From Kangiella sp. (GTDB lineage Bacteria; Pseudomonadota; Gammaproteobacteria; Enterobacterales; Kangiellaceae): 14,331 nucleotides of DNA. The notes under the pieces are model-generated. The model ran no database searches, was not told where the DNA came from, and worked only from the letters and a program-made list of their open reading frames with translations. The stretch lies in assembly GCA_002733465.1 (NCBI GenBank), contig NVVT01000016.1, forward strand, positions 27,190 through 41,520, in the 5' to 3' direction. This document shows, one piece after another, positions 1 to 6,343 of this stretch; the stretch's first letter is position 1, and each line of letters opens with the position of its first letter. Made by a program: the position numbers and the translations under genes.

Positions 1-168
1 TAATTTTTTAATCAAACCAAACAAATCTAACCCTCAAAATTCGCATTGCTAAGCATCTGTCCTAGTTTAAAACCTGATAACAATCCATCGTAACACAATG
101 ATTAATATACTAAATTAGTTCTCGCCAGTACAATATCCTTGATAAAACACTGAAATAATAGTCTCTGG

Positions 169-177
169 TGTTAAAAT
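169..177 (+). promoter_or_regulatory. Possible extended -10 promoter for the CRP-like regulator
   Basis: TG at 169-170 is followed by one base and then TAAAAT at 172-177, which matches the extended -10 pattern TGnTATAAT with one mismatch in the hexamer. The -35 position (about 149-154, ACTGAA) is poor, as extended -10 promoters tolerate. Transcription would begin near 184 and give a leader of about 150 bases. This is inferred from the motif alone, and AT-rich DNA produces such matches by chance. Confidence 0.3.
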
Positions 178-209
178 GAGACCTAATAGGTATTTTGCAG
201 ACGATTCTT

Positions 210-224
210 TGCGTAGTATACGCA
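210..224. promoter_or_regulatory. 15-base palindrome, candidate operator
   Basis: TGCGTA at 210-215 is matched by TACGCA at 219-224 with three bases between, giving perfect 6-base arms. It is G+C-richer than the surrounding DNA. A smaller perfect palindrome, ACCTA-A-TAGGT, lies at 181-191. The binding protein, if there is one, is unknown. The site sits upstream of the CRP-like regulator gene. Confidence 0.3.
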
Positions 225-266
225 GGTTATGCTTTTAAAAATAGGGTACTTCTAGTCACCAAAAAT

Positions 267-281
267 GTGTAATAATTACAC
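267..281. promoter_or_regulatory. Perfect 15-base palindrome, candidate operator of the CRP-like gene
   Basis: GTGTAAT at 267-273 and ATTACAC at 275-281 are exact reverse complements around a single central A at 274. The site ends 56 bases before the regulator's start codon. The GTG/CAC outer bases recall CRP-family half-sites, and the downstream protein keeps the Arg-Glu-Arg recognition residues of CRP. However, CRP sites have an even centre (TGTGA-N6-TCACA), whereas this one is odd-centred, so another regulator family may bind here. An autoregulatory site is an inference. Confidence 0.4.
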
Positions 282-337
282 TATTGAAAATTGTTTTTTC
301 CATTTTTATAACAAAACAAATAACAAAAGGAGGTTTT

Positions 338-988
338 ATGATCGATCTTATCGCTTTTGATCTTTTTAATTACTTAGAACCAAAGGAAATCGAAGACGTA
401 TTATCCCACGTACATCACCGCAATTTCCGTAAAAAGACTCAAATTGTAACCGAAGGTGATGACTCTCATAGCCTTTATTTTTTATTAGAAGGTAAAGTTA
501 AAGTCTATCTCAATGATAAAAATGGAAAAGAAATCATCATTAACACCCATGTTCCAGGTGATTTTTTTGGTGAATTAGGGCTGGTTAAAACAATTCCTAG
601 AACCGCTTCAGTGATGACTCTTGAAGAGTGTAAAATTGGTGTCATGCAAGAATTTGATTTCAAGCACTGCTTATCCTCTTATCCGGCATTTTCAATAGCA
701 TTGATTGAAAATTTATCGACTCGCTTAATTGAAGCTACTGAGACGATTAGAAAATTGGGTTTAATGGATGTATACCAGCGTATTGCAGTCACCTTTTTAA
801 CGCTATCTGAAGAACGAGATGGGGTGCGGGTGATACCTGAAAAATTAACTCAACAAAATATAGCCAGTAGAGTGGGTGCATCAAGAGAAATGGTAGCTCG
901 AATCTTAAAAGATTTACGCGTTGGCGGATATATTACCCAAGACTCTAATAGTATAACCATCAATAGACCATTACCTCACTCTTGGTAA
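338..988 (+). CDS. CRP/FNR-family transcriptional regulator
   Basis: This is a 216-residue DNA-binding regulator with the CRP architecture. An N-terminal cyclic-nucleotide-binding barrel (about residues 10-120) carries GDFFGELGL at 74-82 and PRTAS at 87-91, a long dimerisation helix follows (about 118-145), and the C-terminal winged helix-turn-helix includes TQQNIASRVGASREMVARI at 171-189. R183, E184 and R188 match the three base-reading residues of E. coli CRP, so a CRP-like half-site is expected. It lacks the N-terminal cysteine cluster of FNR, so it is not an iron-sulfur oxygen sensor. The phosphate-binding Gly, Glu and Arg of the cAMP site are kept (G78, E79, R88), but Ser83 is Thr and the helix contacts Thr127/Ser128 align with Ala/Thr, so the ligand is uncertain. 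The start is ATG 338 because AAAAGGAGGT (325-334) precedes it at ideal spacing. The gene converges on the HisA-like gene 23 bases downstream. Confidence 0.9.
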   Translation: MIDLIAFDLFNYLEPKEIEDVLSHVHHRNFRKKTQIVTEGDDSHSLYFLLEGKVKVYLNDKNGKEIIINTHVPGDFFGELGLVKTIPRTASVMTLEECKIGVMQEFDFKHCLSSYPAFSIALIENLSTRLIEATETIRKLGLMDVYQRIAVTFLTLSEERDGVRVIPEKLTQQNIASRVGASREMVARILKDLRVGGYITQDSNSITINRPLPHSW

Positions 989-1011
989 AGACATTAAAAA
1001 TTGAAACCCCT

Positions 1012-1752
1012 TTAACTCGCTAGTTGCTGACGAGATAACAATTCCACAGCGCTAGCTAAGTTAAACTTTTTATTATAAATCACTTTACCCAATAAAATAC
1101 CGGATAAATTATTAGGTTTATTTTCTAACAGAAAATCTAAATCATCAATGGAATTTATTCCACCATTAACATAAATTGGTAACGATGAAGAACTAGAAAT
1201 AATGTCCACGGTTTGAATGTTTTTATAGTTCACATGCCCTGATTTTGGAATGTCCGTTACCACTAATTGATCGACTCCATAACCCGATAACTCATCACTA
1301 AATTGTTGTAGTGTTTGTTCGTTAGCACTTCCGCTTGTAATACCAAGCATTCCATTTCGAGTATCAACTTCCATGATCACTTTATTCTCAAATTCTATGC
1401 AAATATCTACCAATAGAGACTCACGCTTGAGCACTCTACTACTTAAAACTAAATGATCGACACCAGCATCAATGTAAATAAAAGCAGACTCAACGCTATT
1501 GATACCACCCGAAACTTGCAAGCCTAGCGAGGGAAACTGAGATTTTAACGAATCAATCAGATCAACATTAACCGGCTCTCCTTGCTCTATCGCATCAACA
1601 TCGACAATATGTATCCTATTAATACCAGAAGCAATCCAATACTTGATTATTTCGTGGGGATCATCATTAACCACCTTCATAGTAAAGGCGTTTTTAGGCT
1701 CCGTATGAACCCCCTGACCGTGACGAATTTCTAGTACTGGAATCAACTGCAT
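1012..1752 (-). CDS. Orphan HisA/HisF-family TIM-barrel protein
   Basis: This 246-residue protein is a full-length member of the HisA family, whose classical member isomerises ProFAR in histidine synthesis. Visible family features are the opening strand LIPVLEIRHG (3-12), HIVDVD at 48-53, the phosphate-site loops VSGGI (80-84) and VNGGI (195-199), VTDIPKSGH (165-173) and LLGKVIY (220-226). Asp130 in EVDTRNG matches HisA's second catalytic aspartate (D127 region). The first catalytic residue, Asp8, is Glu here (E8), so classical ProFAR isomerase activity is doubtful. No other histidine genes are nearby; the neighbours are a CRP-like regulator (convergent) and rsmD (divergent, 183 bases away). 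The ATG at 1752 has AGGAG (complement of 1759-1763) at good spacing. It could be a paralogue with another sugar-phosphate or aminoaldose-type substrate. Family assignment is firm; function is unknown. Confidence 0.85.
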   Translation of the reverse strand: MQLIPVLEIRHGQGVHTEPKNAFTMKVVNDDPHEIIKYWIASGINRIHIVDVDAIEQGEPVNVDLIDSLKSQFPSLGLQVSGGINSVESAFIYIDAGVDHLVLSSRVLKRESLLVDICIEFENKVIMEVDTRNGMLGITSGSANEQTLQQFSDELSGYGVDQLVVTDIPKSGHVNYKNIQTVDIISSSSSLPIYVNGGINSIDDLDFLLENKPNNLSGILLGKVIYNKKFNLASAVELLSRQQLAS

Positions 1753-1935
1753 AAATAACTCCTAATAGTTTTGTTAAACACACTGGTTATAAAAATTAAA
1801 AAATATGGCGATGCTACAATTGAAACTACTTAATTTACACAAGTTGCGATATCATATGATGCTTAATACTTAGCTCTTTTATAACTTAGTTCTCTTTAAA
1901 TCTAAGTATCAAAATTAATCAACAAGAACAATTTT

Positions 1936-2586
1936 ATGCCACAACATAAATCAAATAATAAACAGAAAAATAAAAAGGGCACTCGCCACAAATCGTTTAG
2001 TCGACCTAAAAAAAGCCAGTTAAGGATCATTGGTGGTCAATTTAGAGGCCGAAAGCTATCCTTTGAATCAGCTCAAGGTTTAAGACCTACTTTAGACCAA
2101 GTGCGAGAAACTCTCTTTAATTGGTTATCGGCAGACATTCACGGAGCTAAATGCTTAGATTTATTTTCAGGAAGTGGCGCCTTAGGTTTTGAAGCACTAT
2201 CAAGGGGAGCCTCAAGCGTGACCTTTGTGGATAATAATATCAATGCAATCAATCATATTAAAAGTAATTTAGAGGTGCTGACATCCAACCTGAATCAGAC
2301 CAACGATCCATCAGAAGAGAACAATCGCTGTATCAATCAAACCTCAGAGCAGTTTTTGCAGAGCACAAATGAGCAGTTTGATTACGTATTTCTTGATCCA
2401 CCTTACGAGCTAGGTTTTATTCAGTCTACGTTAGAAAAACTTCAATCGGTTCTCAATCCAAATGCAATAATTTATATAGAAATGGAAGCTAATTTATCAT
2501 TAGATTTTTTGAATAACGCATGGGAAATAAAGAAAATGAAGTCTTCTAGCCGATTAGCCTATGGTTTAATCGAGCCAAAAAAATAA
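1936..2586 (+). CDS. rsmD: 16S rRNA (guanine966-N2)-methyltransferase RsmD
   Basis: RsmD methylates N2 of G966 in 16S rRNA on the assembling small subunit, using S-adenosylmethionine. The 216-residue sequence has RIIGGQFRGRKL (30-41), RPTLDQVRETLFNWL (50-64), the SAM-binding motif LDLFSGSGALG (74-84) and the catalytic DPPY (154-157), all diagnostic. Compared with the roughly 198-residue E. coli protein it has a longer, very basic N-terminal tail (residues 1-28, rich in Lys, Asn and Gln), plausibly an RNA-contact extension. It also has an Asn/Gln/Ser-rich stretch at about 118-147 between the SAM site and DPPY. Only a weak ribosome-binding site precedes ATG 1936, but the conserved core begins at residue 30 and no better upstream start exists. 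It stands alone, divergent from the HisA-like gene, without the ftsY or coaD neighbours seen in some relatives. Confidence 0.95.
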   Translation: MPQHKSNNKQKNKKGTRHKSFSRPKKSQLRIIGGQFRGRKLSFESAQGLRPTLDQVRETLFNWLSADIHGAKCLDLFSGSGALGFEALSRGASSVTFVDNNINAINHIKSNLEVLTSNLNQTNDPSEENNRCINQTSEQFLQSTNEQFDYVFLDPPYELGFIQSTLEKLQSVLNPNAIIYIEMEANLSLDFLNNAWEIKKMKSSSRLAYGLIEPKK

Positions 2587-2939
2587 AGACACCTCTTTTA
2601 TAGACTTTTATTGGTCAATTTTTAACCTTCTAATTACTATCGGTTATATTTAACGCTCTTGAAAAATAGCCCTACATAAGTGATAGTTTCTTTTGTTAAT
2701 CAATTAGTTACAAAAACAATCTCAATTGAAATAAACAGAATAGAATCAAACCAACATCTCTTTAAGAGATTTAAGTGTTCATTATTACCCTTTCAATCCG
2801 ATCCCCTTATTTGATAAGCTGAACAATCAATTAATTTTAATTCTTATTAACACTTGATTGTTTGTACATCAACTTCTGGTCAATGTCGCAATCTTGTAAA
2901 GCTACCGTTAATAAGTGGTTAACAAAGTAGGTGATGAAT
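2587..2939. other. 353-base gap with palindrome and A/T-rich hairpin before the DUF3135 gene
   Basis: No gene is supported here; a minus-strand open frame crossing its right end is the shadow of the DUF3135 gene. Two structures are visible. One is a perfect 15-base palindrome, ATCTCTT-T-AAGAGAT, at 2756-2770. The other is a 9-base inverted repeat, AACAATCAA at 2822-2830 and TTGATTGTT at 2854-2862, separated by 23 A/T-rich bases. I see no well-spaced -35/-10 pair and no G+C-rich stem with a T-run that would make a standard terminator for rsmD. Confidence 0.5.
2822..2862. repeat. 9-base inverted repeat (potential stem-loop)
   Basis: AACAATCAA at 2822-2830 and TTGATTGTT at 2854-2862 are exact reverse complements with a 23-base loop. 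The structure ends 77 bases before the DUF3135 start codon, so it could lie in that gene's leader. It lacks the G+C-rich stem and trailing T-run of a Rho-independent terminator. Function is unknown. Confidence 0.35.
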
Positions 2940-3332
2940 ATGCCAACATCAATCGATCGATATAAGCAAGAACACTCGCAAGATTGCTTATCCAATTTGC
3001 CAGAGTTTGACTTTGATGAATGGGCGTCACTGCATAAAAATGATCCTGAAGCTTTTGAAGAAAAACGCATTGAATGGCTAACCGCTTGTATTATCAATGC
3101 ACCACAAAAATATCAAAAACGATTAAATGGCTTAATGTTTCATATTAATTCCATTCGTCGACTAGAAAAAAACCCGATGCAAACTTGTCTTAAAATTTCC
3201 GCAATGATGATGGACTCGCTTAACGACATGCGAACATTTTTAAGTGATTTGAATTCAACCATTAGCAATAATAGTGAGTTTGTTCATGCAGAAAAGACTA
3301 GTGCGGATATTTTGCAGTTTGTTAGACCTTAG
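2940..3332 (+). CDS. DUF3135-family protein of unknown function
   Basis: This is a 130-residue soluble, mostly helical protein. Its core matches the DUF3135 family pattern as I recall it: LPEFDFDEWASL (20-31), DPEAFE at 35-40, then RLNGLMFHINSIRRLEKNP (61-79) running into a Met-rich helix ISAMMMDSLNDM (86-97). The last 30 residues are a variable polar tail. There is no signal peptide or membrane segment. No biochemical role is known to me for this family. GTG 2931, ATG 2934 and ATG 2940 are all in frame. ATG 2940 is preferred because AGGTGAT (2929-2935) resembles the extended anti-Shine-Dalgarno complement and is correctly spaced for it. The gene converges on rsmJ with 25 bases between the stops and no obvious hairpin there. 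Confidence 0.75.
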   Translation: MPTSIDRYKQEHSQDCLSNLPEFDFDEWASLHKNDPEAFEEKRIEWLTACIINAPQKYQKRLNGLMFHINSIRRLEKNPMQTCLKISAMMMDSLNDMRTFLSDLNSTISNNSEFVHAEKTSADILQFVRP

Positions 3333-3357
3333 ATTAGGCTTTAACTTAAATATCGGA

Positions 3358-4143
3358 TTAATTTAGATAAACATCAAATCTGAAATTTTTTGAAATTATT
3401 TCATGGGAAGGTTTTAGCGCTTTTAATTGGGGGGCGCCTTTTGGTCGCTTAACCACGACTCTTTTTACGTTTGCTGTTAAAGCATGAGTCAACAAACTAT
3501 CTGCATCACAATCTTCTCCGGCTAGTAATTTAAAAAGACGCATTTCCTTTTTGACCAAAGCTGATTTTTTACGACCCGGGAACATCGGATCTAAATAGAT
3601 CACATCAATCATTTCTAGTGTATCAAACGATTCAATACTATTTGATTTTTGTAATTGTAAATATTTTTTTAACTCTGGTTGGCTTTCATATAATCGGTTT
3701 AGCGCATTTTCAAGTAACAAATAAATTGGCTCGCATCGCTCTTGCATTAAAACATCACAGCCGAGTTTCGCCATAACAAAAGAATCTCTTCCCATGCCCG
3801 CGGTCGCATCTAATACTCTTGGACGATAATGTGATTTACAACCAATCGCTCTAGCAATTAATTCATTATTTTTGCTAACGCTTTTAGCTCTGTAGCCAAC
3901 GCTTCCTTCATCAAGATCAAAATGGATACTAGAGGATTCACCATCCAAAAGCATATGCAAAAACAACTTGTTACTTTGGAATTCAAAAATAGCATTATCA
4001 TCAGATAAAGGTGCAATTGATTCGACCAACTCTAAATCGTTTTTCTGCGCAAATATCTTAATCCATTCAGTATTAAAACCAGGCGAACTAAAACCGGTTA
4101 AGCCATTGATTGACTTGTTGAGTATGTTAAATTGAGTAATCAA
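3358..4143 (-). CDS. rsmJ: 16S rRNA (guanine1516-N2)-methyltransferase RsmJ
   Basis: RsmJ methylates N2 of G1516 in 16S rRNA with S-adenosylmethionine. The 261-residue protein carries the family hallmarks: VLDATAGMGRDSFVMA (110-125, SAM site), YLDPMFPGRKKSALVKKEMR (183-202, catalytic loop and the very conserved KSALVKKEMR) and VVVKRPKGAP (229-238). It lies 20 bases downstream of prlC on the same strand, as in E. coli, so co-transcription and perhaps translational coupling are likely. The start is a TTG (complement of 4141-4143). Only a weak ribosome-binding sequence precedes it, and no ATG occurs before residue 64, which would delete conserved sequence, so a non-ATG start is required. A CTG two codons upstream cannot be excluded. 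Confidence 0.93.
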   Translation of the reverse strand: MITQFNILNKSINGLTGFSSPGFNTEWIKIFAQKNDLELVESIAPLSDDNAIFEFQSNKLFLHMLLDGESSSIHFDLDEGSVGYRAKSVSKNNELIARAIGCKSHYRPRVLDATAGMGRDSFVMAKLGCDVLMQERCEPIYLLLENALNRLYESQPELKKYLQLQKSNSIESFDTLEMIDVIYLDPMFPGRKKSALVKKEMRLFKLLAGEDCDADSLLTHALTANVKRVVVKRPKGAPQLKALKPSHEIISKNFRFDVYLN

Positions 4144-4163
4144 TTTCAGATAATTTAATTTAG

Positions 4164-6236
4164 TTAAACAGCAATACCAGAATGCCTTAACAATGCATCA
4201 ACATTGGGTTTGCGTCCTCGAAATTTTTCAAACAACGCCATAGGTTCTGCAGAACCTCCCTTTTCTAATATTTCATTTAAGAACTTTTTACCCGCATCTG
4301 GATTCATCACTCCCATTTCCTCAAACAAAGAAAATGCATCGCTTGATAAAACCTCTGCCCATTTATAACTGTAATAACCAGCAGAATATCCACCAGCAAA
4401 AATATGCGAAAAACCATTCTGAAAACGGTTAAAACTAGGAGGCGTTGAAACCGATACTTCACTTCTAGTTTCATCTAAAACCTTCTGCACTTGCTCAACA
4501 GATAATCCGTCGCTTTTATGAATTTTTATATCAAATATGGAAAACTCTAATTGTCTAACCATCATCATTGCTGACTGGAAGTTTTTAGCTTTAATCAACT
4601 TGTTTAAAAGATCCGTAGGTAGTGACTCACCCGTTTCATGGTGGCTACTTATTTTTTCTATGACCTCAGCTTGATAGCAGAAATTTTCCATAAATTGACT
4701 TGGTAATTCAACCGCGTCCCAAGGCACATTGGAAATACCAGACGCGGACAACTCATTAACTTGAGTTAACATATGATGAATCCCATGACCAAATTCATGG
4801 AATAATGTCACTACTTCATCGTGAGTAATAAGTCCAGGTTTTCCTTCTGATGCTGGCGTAAAATTACAGGTTAAAAAGGCTATTGGGATTTGAATAGTGT
4901 TTTGCTCGGAGTCTTGGTCAACTAATTTAAATCGCCCTTGATAGTCATCCATCCATGCACCACCGCGTTTATGAGTTCTTGCATAGGGATCTAAATAGAA
5001 TTCTGCGATCAAATTTTGTTGATTATTTTCAGTTCTAAAAATTTGATAATGCTTGACATCTTTGTGCCAAACATTTGTTTCTATTTTTTCTTTAATTTCA
5101 ACATTGAAGTGATGTTTGGTTAAATCAAAAAGCCCTAGAATGACTTTATCAATAGGAAAGTAAGGTCTCAATTGTGATTGCGAAATTTGATATTCTTTTT
5201 GCATGAGCTTTTCACTGTAATAAGCTGAGTCCCATGCTTTAAAGTCAGTTATTCCATTTTCAGAGGCAAAATCTTTTAATGCTTTAAACTCCTGTTTCGC
5301 TTGTTCTTTACTTGATTTTGCTAAGTCATATAAAAAACCTAATACTTCTTCTGTGTCCGTAGCCATCTTACTTTCTAGAGATAATTCAGCGTAATGTGCA
5401 AAACCTAATAACTTCGCCTTTTTATTTTTTAAAGATAAAAGCTCTTCCATTACCTGGCTATTATCAATATTTTTATCTTCGGAAAATTCAGAAGAGCGAG
5501 TAACATAAGCTCGATAGACTTCTTCTCTTAACTCACGATCGTCGGCGTAGGTCATAATCGCAATATAACTCGGAATTTCTAAAGTCACCAAATAGCCTTC
5601 TTTTTCTTTAGCTTTTGCCATTCCTTTTAACATTTCAATTTCTGTTTCAGGTAATCCGGCAAGCGAATCAGCGTTATCAAAATGCTTATTCCACGCCATA
5701 GTCGCATCCATTAGATTCTGCTCATACTTTGAAGATAGTTCAGCTAATCTTGATTGAATCTTTGCATATTGCTTTTTATCTTCTTCATTTAAGTCTAGCC
5801 CTGACAATTTAAAACCAATCAGTGAATCTTTAAGAATATGAATTTTTGTAGCCGATAGGTTTAGCTTGTCACGTGATTTGTAAAGTGTCTCGGTTAACTT
5901 GAAAAGCTCTTTGTCTTGCCCTTGCTCTGTTGAATAATCAGTAAGTAATGCCAAAGCTTGATCGTAGGCAGTACGTAATTCATCGCTATTACAAACACTA
6001 TTTAAATGGGAAACTGGAGACCAAACCTTACCCAACTTATCTTCCATCACTTCCAATGGATACATGAACTCATCCCAATTAAAACCTTGAGAGCCTGATA
6101 ATTTTTCCTTTAACCTCTTCAGCGCTTCCTTATTAATGTCAATCACTTGCTCGATTGCCTCAGCAACATGCTCGGGCTTAATGTTGGCCACTTGTTCTAT
6201 TGGATTATTCAATAATAAGGGGTTAATTATAGTCAT
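4164..6236 (-). CDS. prlC: Oligopeptidase A (M3-family zinc metallopeptidase)
   Basis: This cytoplasmic zinc peptidase degrades short peptides, including those released from signal peptides and by ATP-dependent proteases. The 690-residue protein is close in length to E. coli PrlC (680). The active site is clear: HEFGH at 480-484 supplies two zinc-binding histidines and the catalytic Glu481, and E510 in DAVELPSQ is the third zinc ligand. HIFAGGYSAGYYSYKW (611-626) is the conserved substrate-side segment with the catalytic-site His and Tyr residues. The open frame continues upstream to 6416, but those extra 60 codons overlap gor and its promoter and have no homologous look. ATG 6236 begins MTIINPLL, matching the family's opening MTNPLL, so it is taken as the start, although its ribosome-binding site is weak. 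It is followed by rsmJ and diverges from gor. Confidence 0.95.
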   Translation of the reverse strand: MTIINPLLLNNPIEQVANIKPEHVAEAIEQVIDINKEALKRLKEKLSGSQGFNWDEFMYPLEVMEDKLGKVWSPVSHLNSVCNSDELRTAYDQALALLTDYSTEQGQDKELFKLTETLYKSRDKLNLSATKIHILKDSLIGFKLSGLDLNEEDKKQYAKIQSRLAELSSKYEQNLMDATMAWNKHFDNADSLAGLPETEIEMLKGMAKAKEKEGYLVTLEIPSYIAIMTYADDRELREEVYRAYVTRSSEFSEDKNIDNSQVMEELLSLKNKKAKLLGFAHYAELSLESKMATDTEEVLGFLYDLAKSSKEQAKQEFKALKDFASENGITDFKAWDSAYYSEKLMQKEYQISQSQLRPYFPIDKVILGLFDLTKHHFNVEIKEKIETNVWHKDVKHYQIFRTENNQQNLIAEFYLDPYARTHKRGGAWMDDYQGRFKLVDQDSEQNTIQIPIAFLTCNFTPASEGKPGLITHDEVVTLFHEFGHGIHHMLTQVNELSASGISNVPWDAVELPSQFMENFCYQAEVIEKISSHHETGESLPTDLLNKLIKAKNFQSAMMMVRQLEFSIFDIKIHKSDGLSVEQVQKVLDETRSEVSVSTPPSFNRFQNGFSHIFAGGYSAGYYSYKWAEVLSSDAFSLFEEMGVMNPDAGKKFLNEILEKGGSAEPMALFEKFRGRKPNVDALLRHSGIAV

Positions 6237-6255
6237 ACATAAATTGCCAAAAGGG

Positions 6256-6283
6256 TTGATAACGCGCAAACTATCAGCATATT
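6256..6283 (+). promoter_or_regulatory. Probable sigma-70 promoter of gor
   Basis: TTGATA at 6256-6261 (five of six consensus bases) is followed after 16 bases by CATATT at 6278-6283 (four of six). Transcription would start near 6290, giving a leader of about 54 bases before gor's ATG at 6344. It lies in the 107-base divergent space between prlC and gor. This is a motif match only. Confidence 0.45.
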
Positions 6284-6301
6284 GAAATACAAGCAAGTTT
6301 G

Positions 6302-6319
6302 GCTGTCTATTTAGACAGC
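6302..6319. promoter_or_regulatory. 18-base palindrome between prlC and gor, candidate operator
   Basis: GCTGTCTA at 6302-6309 and TAGACAGC at 6312-6319 are exact reverse complements separated by TT. Just downstream of the predicted gor transcription start and 24 bases before its ATG, the site is placed to act as a repressor operator or as a small leader hairpin. It has no T-run after it, so it is not a standard terminator. The cognate regulator is unknown. Confidence 0.45.
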
Positions 6320-6343
6320 GACAGAACGAAAGGTGAAAATAGT

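Larger units (their letters stand above)
1..337. other. Non-coding leader region upstream of the CRP-like regulator
   Basis: No convincing gene is visible on either strand here. Frames on both strands are broken by stops, and the only open stretch at the left edge is about 16 codons ending near position 50. The region is AT-rich and holds a possible extended -10 promoter (169-177) and three short perfect palindromes centred near 186, 217 and 274. All of them lie upstream of the regulator gene that starts at 338. The open frame can be extended left to a TTG at 284, but the strong ribosome-binding site at 325-334 shows that translation starts at 338, so this sequence is best read as promoter and untranslated leader. 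Confidence 0.6.

Noticed and set aside
267..281. Canonical CRP or FNR binding site
   Set aside because: The centre is a single base, giving odd symmetry, whereas CRP (TGTGA-N6-TCACA) and FNR (TTGAT-N4-ATCAA) sites have even symmetry, so I call only a palindrome.
284..337. TTG-started extension of the CRP-like gene
   Set aside because: The strong AAAAGGAGGT site directly serves ATG 338, and the 18 extra residues have no counterpart in CRP-family proteins.
2837..3097. 86-codon minus-strand open frame
   Set aside because: It overlaps the DUF3135 gene, which has a recognisable family pattern and a ribosome-binding site; the antisense product has no family look.
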